From Arthrobacter sp. Soil764 (GTDB lineage Bacteria > Actinomycetota > Actinomycetes > Actinomycetales > Micrococcaceae), in the NCBI RefSeq assembly GCF_001428075.1, contig NZ_LMSI01000019.1:204038-268037 (forward strand): a stretch of 64,000 bases of DNA, read 5' to 3'. Positions 41,902 to 50,842 of this stretch are shown piece after piece. The notes beneath the pieces are model-generated. The model worked only from the letters and a program-made list of their open reading frames with translations. It had not been told where the DNA came from and did not search any database. The number at the start of each line of letters is the position of its first letter. Positions within the stretch are counted from its first letter, which is position 1. A program made the translations under genes and the position numbers.

Positions 41902-44028
41902 TCAGGCCTGGAGGCTGGAGAGGGAGTCCTTGGCTGCGGCAGCCACTGCTTCTGCCGTGATGCCGAACTCCTGGAAGAGGCGCTTGTAGTCCGCGGAAGC
42001 GCCGTAGTGCTCAAGGCTGACGGAACGGCCGGCGTCGCCGACGAATTCGCGCCAGCCCAGGGCCAGTCCTGCTTCCACCGAGACGCGTGCCTTGACGGCG
42101 GCGGGCAGAACGGACTCGCGGTAGGCGGCGTCCTGTTTCTTGAACCATTCGACACACGGCATGGAGACGACGCGGGCTGCGATGCCTTCGCCCTGGAGGG
42201 CTTCGCGGGCCTGGACGGCCAGCTGGACCTCGGAACCGGTGGCAATGAGGATCACGTCGGCCGGCACCGTGGCGCCGTCCTTTGATGCCTCAGCCAGGAC
42301 GTAACCGCCCTTTGCCACACCTGCCGTGGAAGCGAAGGTGTCACCGTCGGCGTCGCCCGCGCCCCGTTCCCAGGTGGGGATGTTCTGGCGGGTCAGGACG
42401 ATGCCTGCCGGGTTGGCGTGGTTTTCCAGCATGGTCTTCCAGGCCGCCGCCACTTCGTTGGCGTCGCCGGGACGGACCACGTCCAGGCCCACGATGGCGC
42501 GCAGCGAGGCGAGCTGCTCCACCGGCTGGTGGGTGGGGCCGTCCTCGCCCAGACCGATGGAGTCGTGGGTCCATACGTACAGCGACGGCACACCCATGAG
42601 GGCACCCAGGCGGATGGCCGGACGCTGGTAGTCGCTGAAGATCAGGAAGGTTCCGGAGAACGCACGGGTGTTGCCCGCAAGGCTGATGCCGTTCACGATC
42701 GACGCCGCGGCGTGCTCGCGGATGCCGAAGTGCAGCACGCGGCCGTAGGGGTTGCCGGACCAGGCGCCGGTCTGCTTGGAGGCCGGCACGAAGGACGGGG
42801 AGCCTTCAATGGTGGTGTTGTTGGACTCAGCAAGGTCGGCGGAGCCGCCCCAGAGTTCGGGCATGACCGGGCCCAGGGCGTTGAGGACCTTGCCCGATGC
42901 TGCGCGGGTGGAAACGTCCTTGCCGGCCGGGAAGACCGGGAGGGCTGCGTCGATCCCCTCCGGAAGTTCCTGCGCTTCGATGCGCTGCAGGAGTGCTGCG
43001 CCTTCCGGGTTGGCTGCCTGCCAGGCGTTGAAGGTCTCTTCCCATTCCTTGCGCTCGGACGCGCCGCGCTCCACCACCTGGCGGGCGTGGTCAAGGACTT
43101 CCTGGTCCACCTGGAAGGACTTGGCGGGGTCGAAGCCCAGGACCTCCTTCAATGCGGCCACCTCGTCGGCACCGAGGGCGGATCCGTGGATCTTGCCGGT
43201 GTTCTGCTTCTTGGGTGCGGGGTAACCGATGATGGTGCGCAGTGAAATGATGGACGGCTTGGAGGTTTCGGCCTTGGCGGCGAGCAGGGCGCTGTAGAGC
43301 TCCTGGACGTCTTCCTTGTATTCGCCGGTCCGGGTCCAGTCCACCCGCTGCGTGTGCCAGCCGTACGCTTCGTAACGCTTCAGGACGTCCTCGGTGAAGG
43401 CGATGTCGGTGTCGTCCTCAATGGAGATGTGGTTCTCGTCGTAGATGACCACGAGGTTGCCGAGTTCCTGGTGGCCGGCCAGCGAGGAAGCCTCGGCCGT
43501 CACGCCTTCCTGGAGGTCGCCGTCGGAAGCAATGACCCAGATGGTGTGGTCGAACGGTGATTCGCCGGCGGGGGCGTCGGCGTCGAACAGGCCGCGCTGG
43601 CGGCGCTGGGAGTAAGCGAAGCCCACGGAGGATGCAAGGCCCTGGCCCAGCGGGCCGGTGGTGATCTCAACGCCGGCGGTGTGCTTGTACTCGGGGTGCC
43701 CCGGGGTCAGCGAACCCCAGGTGCGGAGCGCTTCCAGGTCCTTCAGCTCCAGGCCGTAGCCGGAGAGGAACAGCTGGATGTAAAGGGTGAGCGAGGTGTG
43801 GCCGGGGGACAGCACGAAACGGTCGCGGCCCAGCCACTGCGGATCGCGCGGGTCATGGCGCATCAGCTTCTGGAAAAGCAGGTACGCGGCCGGCGCAAGG
43901 CTCATGGCGGTTCCGGGGTGGCCGTTGCCCACCTTCTCCACGGCGTCGGCGGCCAGGACGCGGATGGTATCCACGGCACGCTGGTCCAAGCTGGTCCATG
44001 ACAGTTCTTGCTCTTCCAAATGTGGCAC
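41902..44028 (-). CDS. tkt: transketolase
   Basis: Thiamine-diphosphate enzyme moving two-carbon units between sugar phosphates; first gene of the operon. Seen: GNGHPGTAMSLAPAAYLLF, the ThDP/Mg motif SDGDLQEGVTAEASSLAGH...DENHIS, and the C-terminal DSIGLGEDGPTHQPVEQL. The GTG at 44028 (708 residues) has GAGGGG about 10 nt upstream; TTG at 44019 is the other candidate. An in-frame open region continues 52 codons further upstream, but it is Cys/Arg-rich and lies in the leader hairpin, so I exclude it. Confidence 0.96.
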   Translation of the reverse strand: MPHLEEQELSWTSLDQRAVDTIRVLAADAVEKVGNGHPGTAMSLAPAAYLLFQKLMRHDPRDPQWLGRDRFVLSPGHTSLTLYIQLFLSGYGLELKDLEALRTWGSLTPGHPEYKHTAGVEITTGPLGQGLASSVGFAYSQRRQRGLFDADAPAGESPFDHTIWVIASDGDLQEGVTAEASSLAGHQELGNLVVIYDENHISIEDDTDIAFTEDVLKRYEAYGWHTQRVDWTRTGEYKEDVQELYSALLAAKAETSKPSIISLRTIIGYPAPKKQNTGKIHGSALGADEVAALKEVLGFDPAKSFQVDQEVLDHARQVVERGASERKEWEETFNAWQAANPEGAALLQRIEAQELPEGIDAALPVFPAGKDVSTRAASGKVLNALGPVMPELWGGSADLAESNNTTIEGSPSFVPASKQTGAWSGNPYGRVLHFGIREHAAASIVNGISLAGNTRAFSGTFLIFSDYQRPAIRLGALMGVPSLYVWTHDSIGLGEDGPTHQPVEQLASLRAIVGLDVVRPGDANEVAAAWKTMLENHANPAGIVLTRQNIPTWERGAGDADGDTFASTAGVAKGGYVLAEASKDGATVPADVILIATGSEVQLAVQAREALQGEGIAARVVSMPCVEWFKKQDAAYRESVLPAAVKARVSVEAGLALGWREFVGDAGRSVSLEHYGASADYKRLFQEFGITAEAVAAAAKDSLSSLQA

Positions 44029-44538
44029 GAAAACCGGGCCCCTCTCTGTGCTGATGGCGGCGGTACACCGGCTCCGTTTAAGGGCGCACTGCGTGGCGCC
44101 CGCTGCGGTGTGTACCAGCCGTTCACCATCGAAACGTTGATCCTTGCATTCAGTCACGGACAGCAGCGGGAATGCGTTTTCCACCGCTTTCTTGCTGCGT
44201 GCTGATCTGGTGACAGCTTAGCCCGTATCCATTCTCCGGGCGGGCCAAATCTCACGTTTTGGACGCAATTTCCCCTTTTGTGAATCAGCATTCCGACCGG
44301 TTGAGTTAATCTGCTCGAATGGGCCCGTGAGCAATCAATTGCGCATATGGAAGGGCCGGGACAGGGCCTGCGGCGCGGTATGATATTCGAAGGCCAACGC
44401 CGGATGGGCATCGCTATCGCCGCCCGGGGTTTCCCGACTGTTGCACGCTCTTGGAGCATTTCCTCCCTTTGTGCCGTGCCCGGGTCCGGGCCGCACGACC
44501 GGAGCTGCATTGCCAGCCTCAACTGCCACACAGAACGG
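44029..44538. other. divergent tkt-ctaB intergenic region
   Basis: 510 bp without a convincing gene. On the tkt side there is a two-tier inverted repeat: inner GGGCGC (44082-44087)/GCGCCC (44096-44101), outer GGTACACCG (44062-44070)/CGGTGTGTACC (44106-44116), placing a strong hairpin in the tkt leader. Candidate -10 hexamers are TAAGCT on the minus strand (44215-44220) for tkt and TATGAT (44379-44384) for ctaB; neither has a good -35. The middle part is AT-richer than its surroundings. Confidence 0.5.
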
Positions 44539-45498
44539 GTGACTGCCACCGTGAGCACTACAGATACGCCGCTGAACGCATCCCGGGCCTCCGGCGCCGG
44601 GTTTGCCCGTAAGGCCAAGGCGTATCTCGCCCTCACCAAGCCGCGCGTGATCGAACTGCTCCTGGTCAGCACCCTGCCCACCATGATCTATGCCGAACGG
44701 GGCTTCCCGTCCATCGGGCTGATCCTGGCCACGCTGGTTGGGGGCGCCTTCGCCGCCGGCAGCGCCGGCGCGTTCAACTGCTACATCGACCGCGACATCG
44801 ACAAGCTGATGCACCGTACGGAAAACCGGCCCCTGGTCACGGGCGAAGTCACCCCGCGCGAGGCCCTCGTCTTCTCCTGGCTGCTGGGCGCGGCCGCGAT
44901 CGTGATCCTGTGGTTCGGTGCCAACCCCCTCTCGGCCTGGCTCGGGCTGGCCGCCATCTTCTTCTACGTTGTCATCTACACCATGATCCTCAAGCGGCGC
45001 ACGGCCCAGAACATCGTCTGGGGCGGTGCCGCCGGCTGCTTCCCGGTACTGATTGCCTGGGCTGCCGTCACCAACTCCGTCGAGTGGCCGGCGGTGATCC
45101 TGTTCATGGTGATCTTCCTGTGGACGCCGCCGCACTACTGGCCCCTGTCCATGCGCTACGGCGAGGACTACCGGAACGCCAACGTCCCCATGCTTGGTGC
45201 CATCGCTGGCGCCAAAGTGGTGTCCGTCCAGGTGGTCCTGTACGCCTGGGCAATGGTGGCCTGCTCGCTGCTGATGATCCCGGCGGGAGGGGCCGGTTGG
45301 GTCTACACCGTCACGGCAGTCATTGCAGGCGCATGGTTCCTCTACGAATCACACGCTCTCTACGCCCGCGCCCAGCGCGAGGACGTCCAGGACAAGCGCG
45401 CCATGAAGGTCTTCCACGGATCCATCAGCTACCTGACCCTGCTGTTCATCGCACTGGCGGTGGACCCCTTCGTCGGGAATGCAGTCATCGCCGGGTAG
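44539..45498 (+). CDS. ctaB: protoheme IX farnesyltransferase (heme O synthase)
   Basis: Attaches a farnesyl group to heme B to make heme O, the precursor of heme A for cytochrome aa3 oxidase. A 319-residue polytopic protein of the UbiA superfamily with the prenyl-diphosphate motif [20 protein letters not shown] and the second aspartate-containing motif in the [10 protein letters not shown] loop. I take GTG 44539; another GTG lies four codons downstream, and no SD is obvious for either. Its functional partner ctaA lies 2.5 kb away on the other strand. Confidence 0.95.
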   Translation: MTATVSTTDTPLNASRASGAGFARKAKAYLALTKPRVIELLLVSTLPTMIYAERGFPSIGLILATLVGGAFAAGSAGAFNCYIDRDIDKLMHRTENRPLVTGEVTPREALVFSWLLGAAAIVILWFGANPLSAWLGLAAIFFYVVIYTMILKRRTAQNIVWGGAAGCFPVLIAWAAVTNSVEWPAVILFMVIFLWTPPHYWPLSMRYGEDYRNANVPMLGAIAGAKVVSVQVVLYAWAMVACSLLMIPAGGAGWVYTVTAVIAGAWFLYESHALYARAQREDVQDKRAMKVFHGSISYLTLLFIALAVDPFVGNAVIAG

Positions 45499-45513
45499 GC
45501 CCAGGCAACAGCC

Positions 45514-45547
45514 ATGGCGGCTCCCACCTGATGGTGGGGGCCGCCAT
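45514..45547 (+). terminator. terminator after ctaB
   Basis: 15-bp arms ATGGCGGCTCCCACC / GGTGGGGGCCGCCAT (one G-T pair), loop TGAT, followed by CTGCTTTAAC. Confidence 0.75.
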
Positions 45548-45564
45548 CTGCTTTAACAACCTGT

Positions 45565-45638
45565 GTCATAACCGAGGGAGGCTGGACGGGTATGACTTTT
45601 CTGTCATATCCGTCACGTTAACTGTCATCAAGAATGAC
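45565..45638 (+). repeat. cluster of TATGAC/GTCATA half-sites upstream of SulP-CA gene
   Basis: Five copies of GTCAT or its complement lie in 74 bp: GTCATA 45565, TATGAC 45591, GTCATA 45603, GTCATC 45624, AATGAC 45633. Two pairs form inverted repeats, TATGAC-N6-GTCATA and GTCAT-N5-ATGAC. This looks like a multi-site operator, but no known regulator was matched. Confidence 0.5.
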
Positions 45639-45686
45639 AAGCTGCTTACGGTGGAGCGGACCCTTCCCTCGACCAAAGGAAAATCC

Positions 45687-47942
45687 ATGGAAGCCCGTCC
45701 CTCCACGGTCCCGGCCCCCAGCCACAGCCCGCCGGGTAAAAACCGCTTCAGATTTCCCCGCCCGTCCTTTGCTGCCCATCTCGGTGCCGACGTACCGGCA
45801 TCCCTGGTGGTGTTCCTGGTGGCCCTCCCGCTCTCGCTCGGCATCGCAGCCGCGTCGGGAGCGCCCATCATGGCCGGGCTCATTGCCGCAGCCGTTGGCG
45901 GAATCGTGGCGGGAAGCCTTGGCGGCTCACCGCTGCAGGTAAGCGGACCCGCAGCGGGCCTTACCGTCGTCGTGGCCGGCCTGGTCCAGGAGTTTGGCTG
46001 GCAGGTGACCTGCGCGATCACCGCGGCCGCCGGCGTCGTGCAGCTCCTGCTGGGCATCAGCCGCGTGGGCAGGGCCGCCCTGGCCGTTTCGCCGGTAGTG
46101 GTCAAGGCGATGCTCGCCGGCATCGGCGTCACGATCATCCTGCAGCAGCTCCACGTACTCCTCGGATCAAAGCCGGCAGGCTCGGCCCTCGAGAACCTCG
46201 CCGCACTGCCGGCAGCCATCACCAACCTGGAACTGCACGCAGCCCTGCTGGGACTCGCCGTCGTGGCAATCCTTTTGTGCTGGAAGTTCCTGCCCGCCGC
46301 GGTCCGGCGGATTCCCGGCCCACTGGCCGCCGTCGCCGCAGGCACGGCACTGGCCGTGGCCTTTGCCCCCGGCGTCGAGCGCATCTCCCTGGACGGCTCG
46401 ATCGTCGATGCGGTCGCCCTCCCGCAGCTTCCGGACAGCAACTGGCGCGCCTTCGCCTTCGCCATCCTGACCATGGCCCTGATCGCCAGCATCGAGTCGC
46501 TTCTCTCCGCCGTTGCCGTGGACAAGATGCAAACCGGTCCCCGGACCAACCTCAACAGGGAGCTCATCGGCCAGGGCACGGCCAACATCGTTTCCGGGTC
46601 CCTCGGCGGGCTGCCCGTAACGGGCGTCATTGTCCGCAGCGCCACAAATGTTGAGGCGGGTGCGGCCACTCGCGCATCTGCAGTTCTGCACGGTGTGTGG
46701 GTCCTGGCCTTCTCTGCCCTCTTTGCCGGCCTGATCCAGCTGATCCCGCTGGCCGTCCTGGCCGGCCTGCTGGTGGTAATCGGCGCGCGCCTGATCAAGG
46801 TGGCCGATATCAGGACCAGCCTGCGGACCGGTGACCTCCCCATTTACGCTGTGACCCTTGTCTGCGTGGTGTTCCTGAACCTGCTTGAGGGTGTCATGAT
46901 TGGCCTGGCCCTCGCCGCTGCCAGTGTGCTGTGGCGTGTCCTGCGGGCCCCCATCAAGGCCCACCGTCCCGCCGCGCCGTCAGCGCCCTGGCGCGTCACC
47001 GTCGCAGGATCGTGCAGTTTCTTCGCACTGCCAAGGCTCAACCACATCCTCCAGTCTGTCCCCGACGCCACGGACGTGGTGGTGGAGCTGAACGCGGACT
47101 ACGTTGACCATTCCTTCCGGGAAGCCCTGTTGGCCTGGCAGCTCCAGCACCGGGCCGCGGGCGGCACGGTAAATCTTGAGGAGCACGGCAACACGGTCTT
47201 CCGGGACGCTGCCCACCAGGCTCCCCGGCGGGAGGAGGCCGCCGAACTGCCCCTTCCGCCCCGTAAGGAGCCGCTGCTGCAGGGCGTCAATAAATACCAC
47301 CGCCGGTTCGCCCACCAGGTCCGCCCGCTGGTGCATGACCTGACGGAAGCGCAGAATCCGGACAGCCTGTTCGTGGCCTGCGTGGATTCCCGCGTCAATC
47401 CCAACCTGATTACCAGCAGCGGTCCCGGCGACCTCCTCACGCTGCGGAACATCGGCAATGTGGTGTGCGGCAACGGCCAGGACGACTCGACCGCTTCAGC
47501 CCTGTCGTTCGCCGTCAACGGCCTGGGGGTGAAGTCGCTGGTGATCTGCGGGCACTCCAACTGCGGTGCCATGAAGGCGCTGCTCGCAGAAGCCGACGGC
47601 GGAGACAACAGTAGCCTGGGGCCGGCCTTCGGGCGGTGGCTGGACCATGCCCGGCCAAGTCACACGGAGTTGCTGGCAGGTCATCCGGTGGGCCGTCAGG
47701 CGGCCGCAGCGGGATACGGCCGCGTGGACCAGCTGGCGATGGTCAATGTGGCCGTGCAGCTGGCCAAGCTGCAGAACCACCCGGTGGCGGGCGCGCCGCT
47801 GGCTGCGGGGAAGGTCCAGGCCACCGGCCTCTTCTACGACATTTCCACCGCCCGGGTCCTGCAGATCACGGCCAACGGCATCGAAAATCTCGACCCTGCC
47901 TGCGACGCCACGTCTCAGGTCAAGGCTTTCGCGGAACGGTAA
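45687..47942 (+). CDS. SulP anion transporter - STAS - beta-carbonic anhydrase fusion
   Basis: A 751-residue three-part protein. Residues ~30-425 are a SulP transporter (VFLVALPLSLGIAAASGAP, then about 10-12 hydrophobic segments). Residues ~430-500 resemble a STAS domain. Residues ~530-751 are a beta-carbonic anhydrase with zinc ligands Cys565, His623 and Cys626 and the Asp567/Arg569 dyad (CVDSR; GHSNCGAMK). SulP-CA fusions are known and are thought to move bicarbonate or another anion while equilibrating CO2 and HCO3- at the membrane; the transported ion is not proven. The ATG at 45687 has SD AAAGGA. Confidence 0.93.
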   Translation: MEARPSTVPAPSHSPPGKNRFRFPRPSFAAHLGADVPASLVVFLVALPLSLGIAAASGAPIMAGLIAAAVGGIVAGSLGGSPLQVSGPAAGLTVVVAGLVQEFGWQVTCAITAAAGVVQLLLGISRVGRAALAVSPVVVKAMLAGIGVTIILQQLHVLLGSKPAGSALENLAALPAAITNLELHAALLGLAVVAILLCWKFLPAAVRRIPGPLAAVAAGTALAVAFAPGVERISLDGSIVDAVALPQLPDSNWRAFAFAILTMALIASIESLLSAVAVDKMQTGPRTNLNRELIGQGTANIVSGSLGGLPVTGVIVRSATNVEAGAATRASAVLHGVWVLAFSALFAGLIQLIPLAVLAGLLVVIGARLIKVADIRTSLRTGDLPIYAVTLVCVVFLNLLEGVMIGLALAAASVLWRVLRAPIKAHRPAAPSAPWRVTVAGSCSFFALPRLNHILQSVPDATDVVVELNADYVDHSFREALLAWQLQHRAAGGTVNLEEHGNTVFRDAAHQAPRREEAAELPLPPRKEPLLQGVNKYHRRFAHQVRPLVHDLTEAQNPDSLFVACVDSRVNPNLITSSGPGDLLTLRNIGNVVCGNGQDDSTASALSFAVNGLGVKSLVICGHSNCGAMKALLAEADGGDNSSLGPAFGRWLDHARPSHTELLAGHPVGRQAAAAGYGRVDQLAMVNVAVQLAKLQNHPVAGAPLAAGKVQATGLFYDISTARVLQITANGIENLDPACDATSQVKAFAER

Positions 47943-47975
47943 CGTCCCGGGTTTCCCAAGGGAGTCCGAAACCGG

Positions 47976-48011
47976 CAGGCGCCCCGGTCCCATCAGGGGC
48001 CGGGGCGCCTG
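47976..48011 (+). terminator. bidirectional hairpin between SulP-CA gene and ctaA
   Basis: Perfect 12-bp arms CAGGCGCCCCGG (47976-47987) and CCGGGGCGCCTG (48000-48011) between convergent genes, without a T tract. Confidence 0.65.
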
Positions 48012-48016
48012 TTCGC

Positions 48017-48979
48017 CTACTTCGCTGCCCCGGAGGAGTCCAGGGGACTGGAGTGGGCGATGTCCCAGGCGTTCGTTGACGCCGCCATCAGCAGGGCGGC
48101 GCCAAGCATGTGGGCCGCCACCAGCAGCGCGGGAATGCCGTTGTAGTACTGCGTGAAGCCGATGACGGCCTGGAGCACGGTGACGCCCAGGAGTGCCAGG
48201 ACGGCCGTCCTGAAGCGCCCCTTGATGCCACGCCTGAGGACCAGCACCAGGGCCACCGCGGTCCCGGCCGTGACCAGGTAGGCAGGCACGGCATGGATGT
48301 GGGAGAACAGGTCCCAGTCCAGGTCGTTCCGGGGAGCATCAGCGTCACCGGCATGCGGGCCCGCCCCAGTGACCACCACACCAAGCATTACGGCAACGGC
48401 GGAGAAAAGGGCGACGGCGGCCGTCACCGGGCGCAGGACGGCGGGCAAGGCGGCGGGCCGGGAGGCAAGGAAGTGGCCGGTCCGTCCGAAGGCCCGGTTG
48501 ACCAGCAGCGTGGCGAACACCACCAGCGCCATGGAAACCAGGAAGTGCAGCCCAACCACCCATGGGTTGAGGTTGGTGAGGACCGTGACGCCGCCAATCA
48601 CTGCCTGGGCGGGGATGCTGGCCAGCAGGCCCAGGGCCAGGAGGAAGAGGTCCTTGCGTTCCTTCCTCAGGTTCCACAGGTACACCAGCATCAGGGCGGC
48701 AACGGCGGCCAGGGCGAACGTCAGGAGCCGGTTCCCGAATTCGATGAAGCCGTGGATGCCCATCTCGGGCGTGTTCACCAATGAATCCGTGGTGCACCGG
48801 GGCCAGGTGGGACAGCCAAGGCCCGACGCGGTCAGGCGAACCGCCCCGCCGGTGACCACCAGGAGCGTCTGGCCGATCAGGGACGCGACGGCGAGGCGGC
48901 GGATCCTGGCGTCCACAGTGCGTGGGAGCCGCGATGCCAGGCGGCCGGCGAGCTGGGGGAGGCGTGAAGCCGTGGTCAC
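48017..48979 (-). CDS. ctaA: heme A synthase (COX15/CtaA family)
   Basis: Oxidises heme O to heme A for cytochrome aa3 oxidase. A 320-residue protein with eight hydrophobic segments in two four-helix halves. The first half has VTGGAVRLTASGLGCPTWPRC with the loop cysteine pair, and HGFIEFGNRLLTF with the conserved Glu and heme-ligand His; the second half repeats the His-bearing helices (GLHFLVSMALVVFATLL; AAHMLGAALLMA). It follows the ABC permease by 7 bp on the same strand. Confidence 0.94.
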   Translation of the reverse strand: MTTASRLPQLAGRLASRLPRTVDARIRRLAVASLIGQTLLVVTGGAVRLTASGLGCPTWPRCTTDSLVNTPEMGIHGFIEFGNRLLTFALAAVAALMLVYLWNLRKERKDLFLLALGLLASIPAQAVIGGVTVLTNLNPWVVGLHFLVSMALVVFATLLVNRAFGRTGHFLASRPAALPAVLRPVTAAVALFSAVAVMLGVVVTGAGPHAGDADAPRNDLDWDLFSHIHAVPAYLVTAGTAVALVLVLRRGIKGRFRTAVLALLGVTVLQAVIGFTQYYNGIPALLVAAHMLGAALLMAASTNAWDIAHSSPLDSSGAAK

Positions 48980-48986
48980 GATTATC

Positions 48987-49754
48987 TCAATTCCACTTGA
49001 ACCAACGGATGGCTGCGGCCCCGGCGATAACCGTCCAGAGCAGCAGGATGAGGGTAGCGCCGCCGTTTACGGCGCCATCCAGGAAGGCGGCCCGCATTGA
49101 TTCGCCCAGGGCGCCGGACGGCAGGAAGTGCACAATGGCCTGCGCCGCGGCAGGCAGTCTTTCGGCGGGGATCACGATGCCGCCCAGGGCGCCGAGGAGG
49201 ATCCACAGCAGGTTGGTGATGGCCAGCGTGGCCTCCGGCCGGACTGTTCCGGCCACCAGCAGCCCCAGTGCAGTGAAAGCCGCCGCGCCCAGCGCGAGAA
49301 GTGCCAGACCCGGGAGCCAGCCCGCCGCCGTCGGCTGCCATCCCAGCGCCAGCGCAACCAGTCCCACCACCACCACCTGCAGGCACAGGACGGCCAGGAC
49401 CGAAAGAACCTTGCCGGCAATAAGGCCGCCGCGGCCCAGCGGTGTGGTGGACAGGAACCGGAGCACGCCGTAGCGGCGGTCGAAGCCGGTGGCGATGCCC
49501 TGGCCGGTGAACGCCGTGGACATCGCGCACAGGGCCAGGATCCCCGGAACCGCCACGTTGATGCGGCTGGAGCCCATTCCGTCCAGGAAAGGGGTCACTG
49601 TCAGGCCGACCAGCGCCAGCAGCGGCAGGACCACTGCAAGGATCAGCTGTTCGCCGTTCCGCAGCATCGTCAGTGCCTCGTATTTGCCCTGCAGCAGGAC
49701 GCGGCGCAGCAGGGAGGCCGGCTGCTGCGTCTCCCGCGTTGCTGCCGTGCTCAT
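48987..49754 (-). CDS. ABC-2 type transporter permease
   Basis: A 255-residue membrane protein with about six hydrophobic segments in the ABC-2 exporter arrangement (NGEQLILAVVLPLLALVGL at the first helix; GVLRFLSTTPLGRGGLIAGK in the coupling loop). It overlaps the ATPase gene by 4 bp (ATGA) and precedes ctaA by 7 bp. The link to ctaA suggests a role in cytochrome oxidase biogenesis or heme handling, but the substrate is unknown. Confidence 0.88.
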   Translation of the reverse strand: MSTAATRETQQPASLLRRVLLQGKYEALTMLRNGEQLILAVVLPLLALVGLTVTPFLDGMGSSRINVAVPGILALCAMSTAFTGQGIATGFDRRYGVLRFLSTTPLGRGGLIAGKVLSVLAVLCLQVVVVGLVALALGWQPTAAGWLPGLALLALGAAAFTALGLLVAGTVRPEATLAITNLLWILLGALGGIVIPAERLPAAAQAIVHFLPSGALGESMRAAFLDGAVNGGATLILLLWTVIAGAAAIRWFKWN

Positions 49755-50716
49755 CGGATGTCCTTTCCCGAAATGTCCAGAAAGACGTCTTCAAGGCTAC
49801 GCGCCTGGAGGCTCAGTGATGCGGGCATGACGCCCTTCGCTTCCCACCACTGGGCCAGGGCGGAGAGGTGGCGCGGGGTCAGGGCCCCGGTGACGGTGTA
49901 GCTCCCGGCGCGGGATTCGGAAACGTCCACATCGTCCGGCAGCACCGCGGCCAGGTCCAGGCCCGCCGGGGCCTCGAACACCAGCGTCCGGACGTGCTCG
50001 CCCTGGGCGGCGGCCGGGCTGCGCTGCAGCAGCTCCTGCACCGTCCCTTCCGCAACGTTGCGGCCGCCGTCGATGATATACACGTAGTCCGCCAGGCGCT
50101 GGGCGTCGTCCATGAGGTGGGTGGTGAGGATGATCCCCATCCCGCTGTCCCGCAGCTCGGCGATCAGGTCGAAGACCAGCTGCCGGGACTGCGGGTCCAG
50201 TCCGGCGCTCGGCTCATCCAGGAAGAGGACTTCCGGCCTGCCGATGAGGGCGGCCGCAAGAGCCAGGCGCTGTTTCTGGCCGCCGGACAGCCTGCGGACG
50301 CTGGTACGGCTGAAGGTGTCGATGCCCAGCCTGCCCACCAGGTCCTCCATGGGCCACGGGTGGGCATAGAGCCCTGCGATGTGCCGCAGCAGTGGCAGGG
50401 GCCGTGCCGACGGCGGGAGGCCACCGTCCTGCAGCATCACACCGACGCGGGAACGCAGGTCAGCGCCTGCCGCCGCAGGGTCCTGCCCCAGCAGTGAGAT
50501 GCTGCCGTCGTTGCGTTTCTGCAGGCCTTGGGCGCATTCGAGTGTAGTGGTCTTTCCGGCGCCGTTCGCGCCCAGGAGCGCGGTTACCTGTCCGCGCTCC
50601 GCGATCAGTGAAACGCCGCTGACAACCCTGAGCATCTTTCCGTCGAGACTGGAAAGGGGGCCAACGTCCTTAATGAGCCCATGGATGGACAGGACGGGGG
50701 ACTGGGGGAATCGCAC
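49751..50716 (-). CDS. ABC transporter ATP-binding protein
   Basis: A 321-residue ATPase partner of the ABC-2 permease: Walker A LLGANGAGKTTTLE, signature RRLSGGQKQRLALA, Walker B VLFLDEPSAGLD, switch His in LTTHLMDDAQRL, plus a C-terminal ~90-residue extension usual for DrrA-like exporters. Two adjacent GTGs (50719, 50716) could start it; I prefer 50716 because it lies exactly 6 nt after TAGAAT, the spacing seen at the other leaderless genes here. Divergent from sufR. Confidence 0.9.
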   Translation of the reverse strand: MRFPQSPVLSIHGLIKDVGPLSSLDGKMLRVVSGVSLIAERGQVTALLGANGAGKTTTLECAQGLQKRNDGSISLLGQDPAAAGADLRSRVGVMLQDGGLPPSARPLPLLRHIAGLYAHPWPMEDLVGRLGIDTFSRTSVRRLSGGQKQRLALAAALIGRPEVLFLDEPSAGLDPQSRQLVFDLIAELRDSGMGIILTTHLMDDAQRLADYVYIIDGGRNVAEGTVQELLQRSPAAAQGEHVRTLVFEAPAGLDLAAVLPDDVDVSESRAGSYTVTGALTPRHLSALAQWWEAKGVMPASLSLQARSLEDVFLDISGKDIR

Positions 50717-50722
50717 CACAGT

Positions 50723-50728
50723 ATTCTA
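50723..50728 (-). promoter_or_regulatory. -10 element, leaderless ABC ATPase gene
   Basis: TAGAAT on the minus strand ends 6 nt before GTG 50716. Confidence 0.5.
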
Positions 50729-50842
50729 CGGGATGTAGTATTTCCCGATCTCCGCACGGGCTTAGCGGCTGGGGCAGCCAAGGTCAGCCTGCCCTTACTG
50801 GAGTGCGGGACTAAATTACGACATGATTGTGTTGTGTATTCC

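Noticed and set aside
40756..42285. 509-codon plus-strand open frame across tal and tkt
   Set aside because: Antisense to tal and tkt, which carry full family signatures.
44154..44684. Possible small gene in the tkt-ctaB gap on the minus strand
   Set aside because: The frame is Arg/Pro-rich, overlaps ctaB antisense and has no recognisable domain or good ribosome-binding site.
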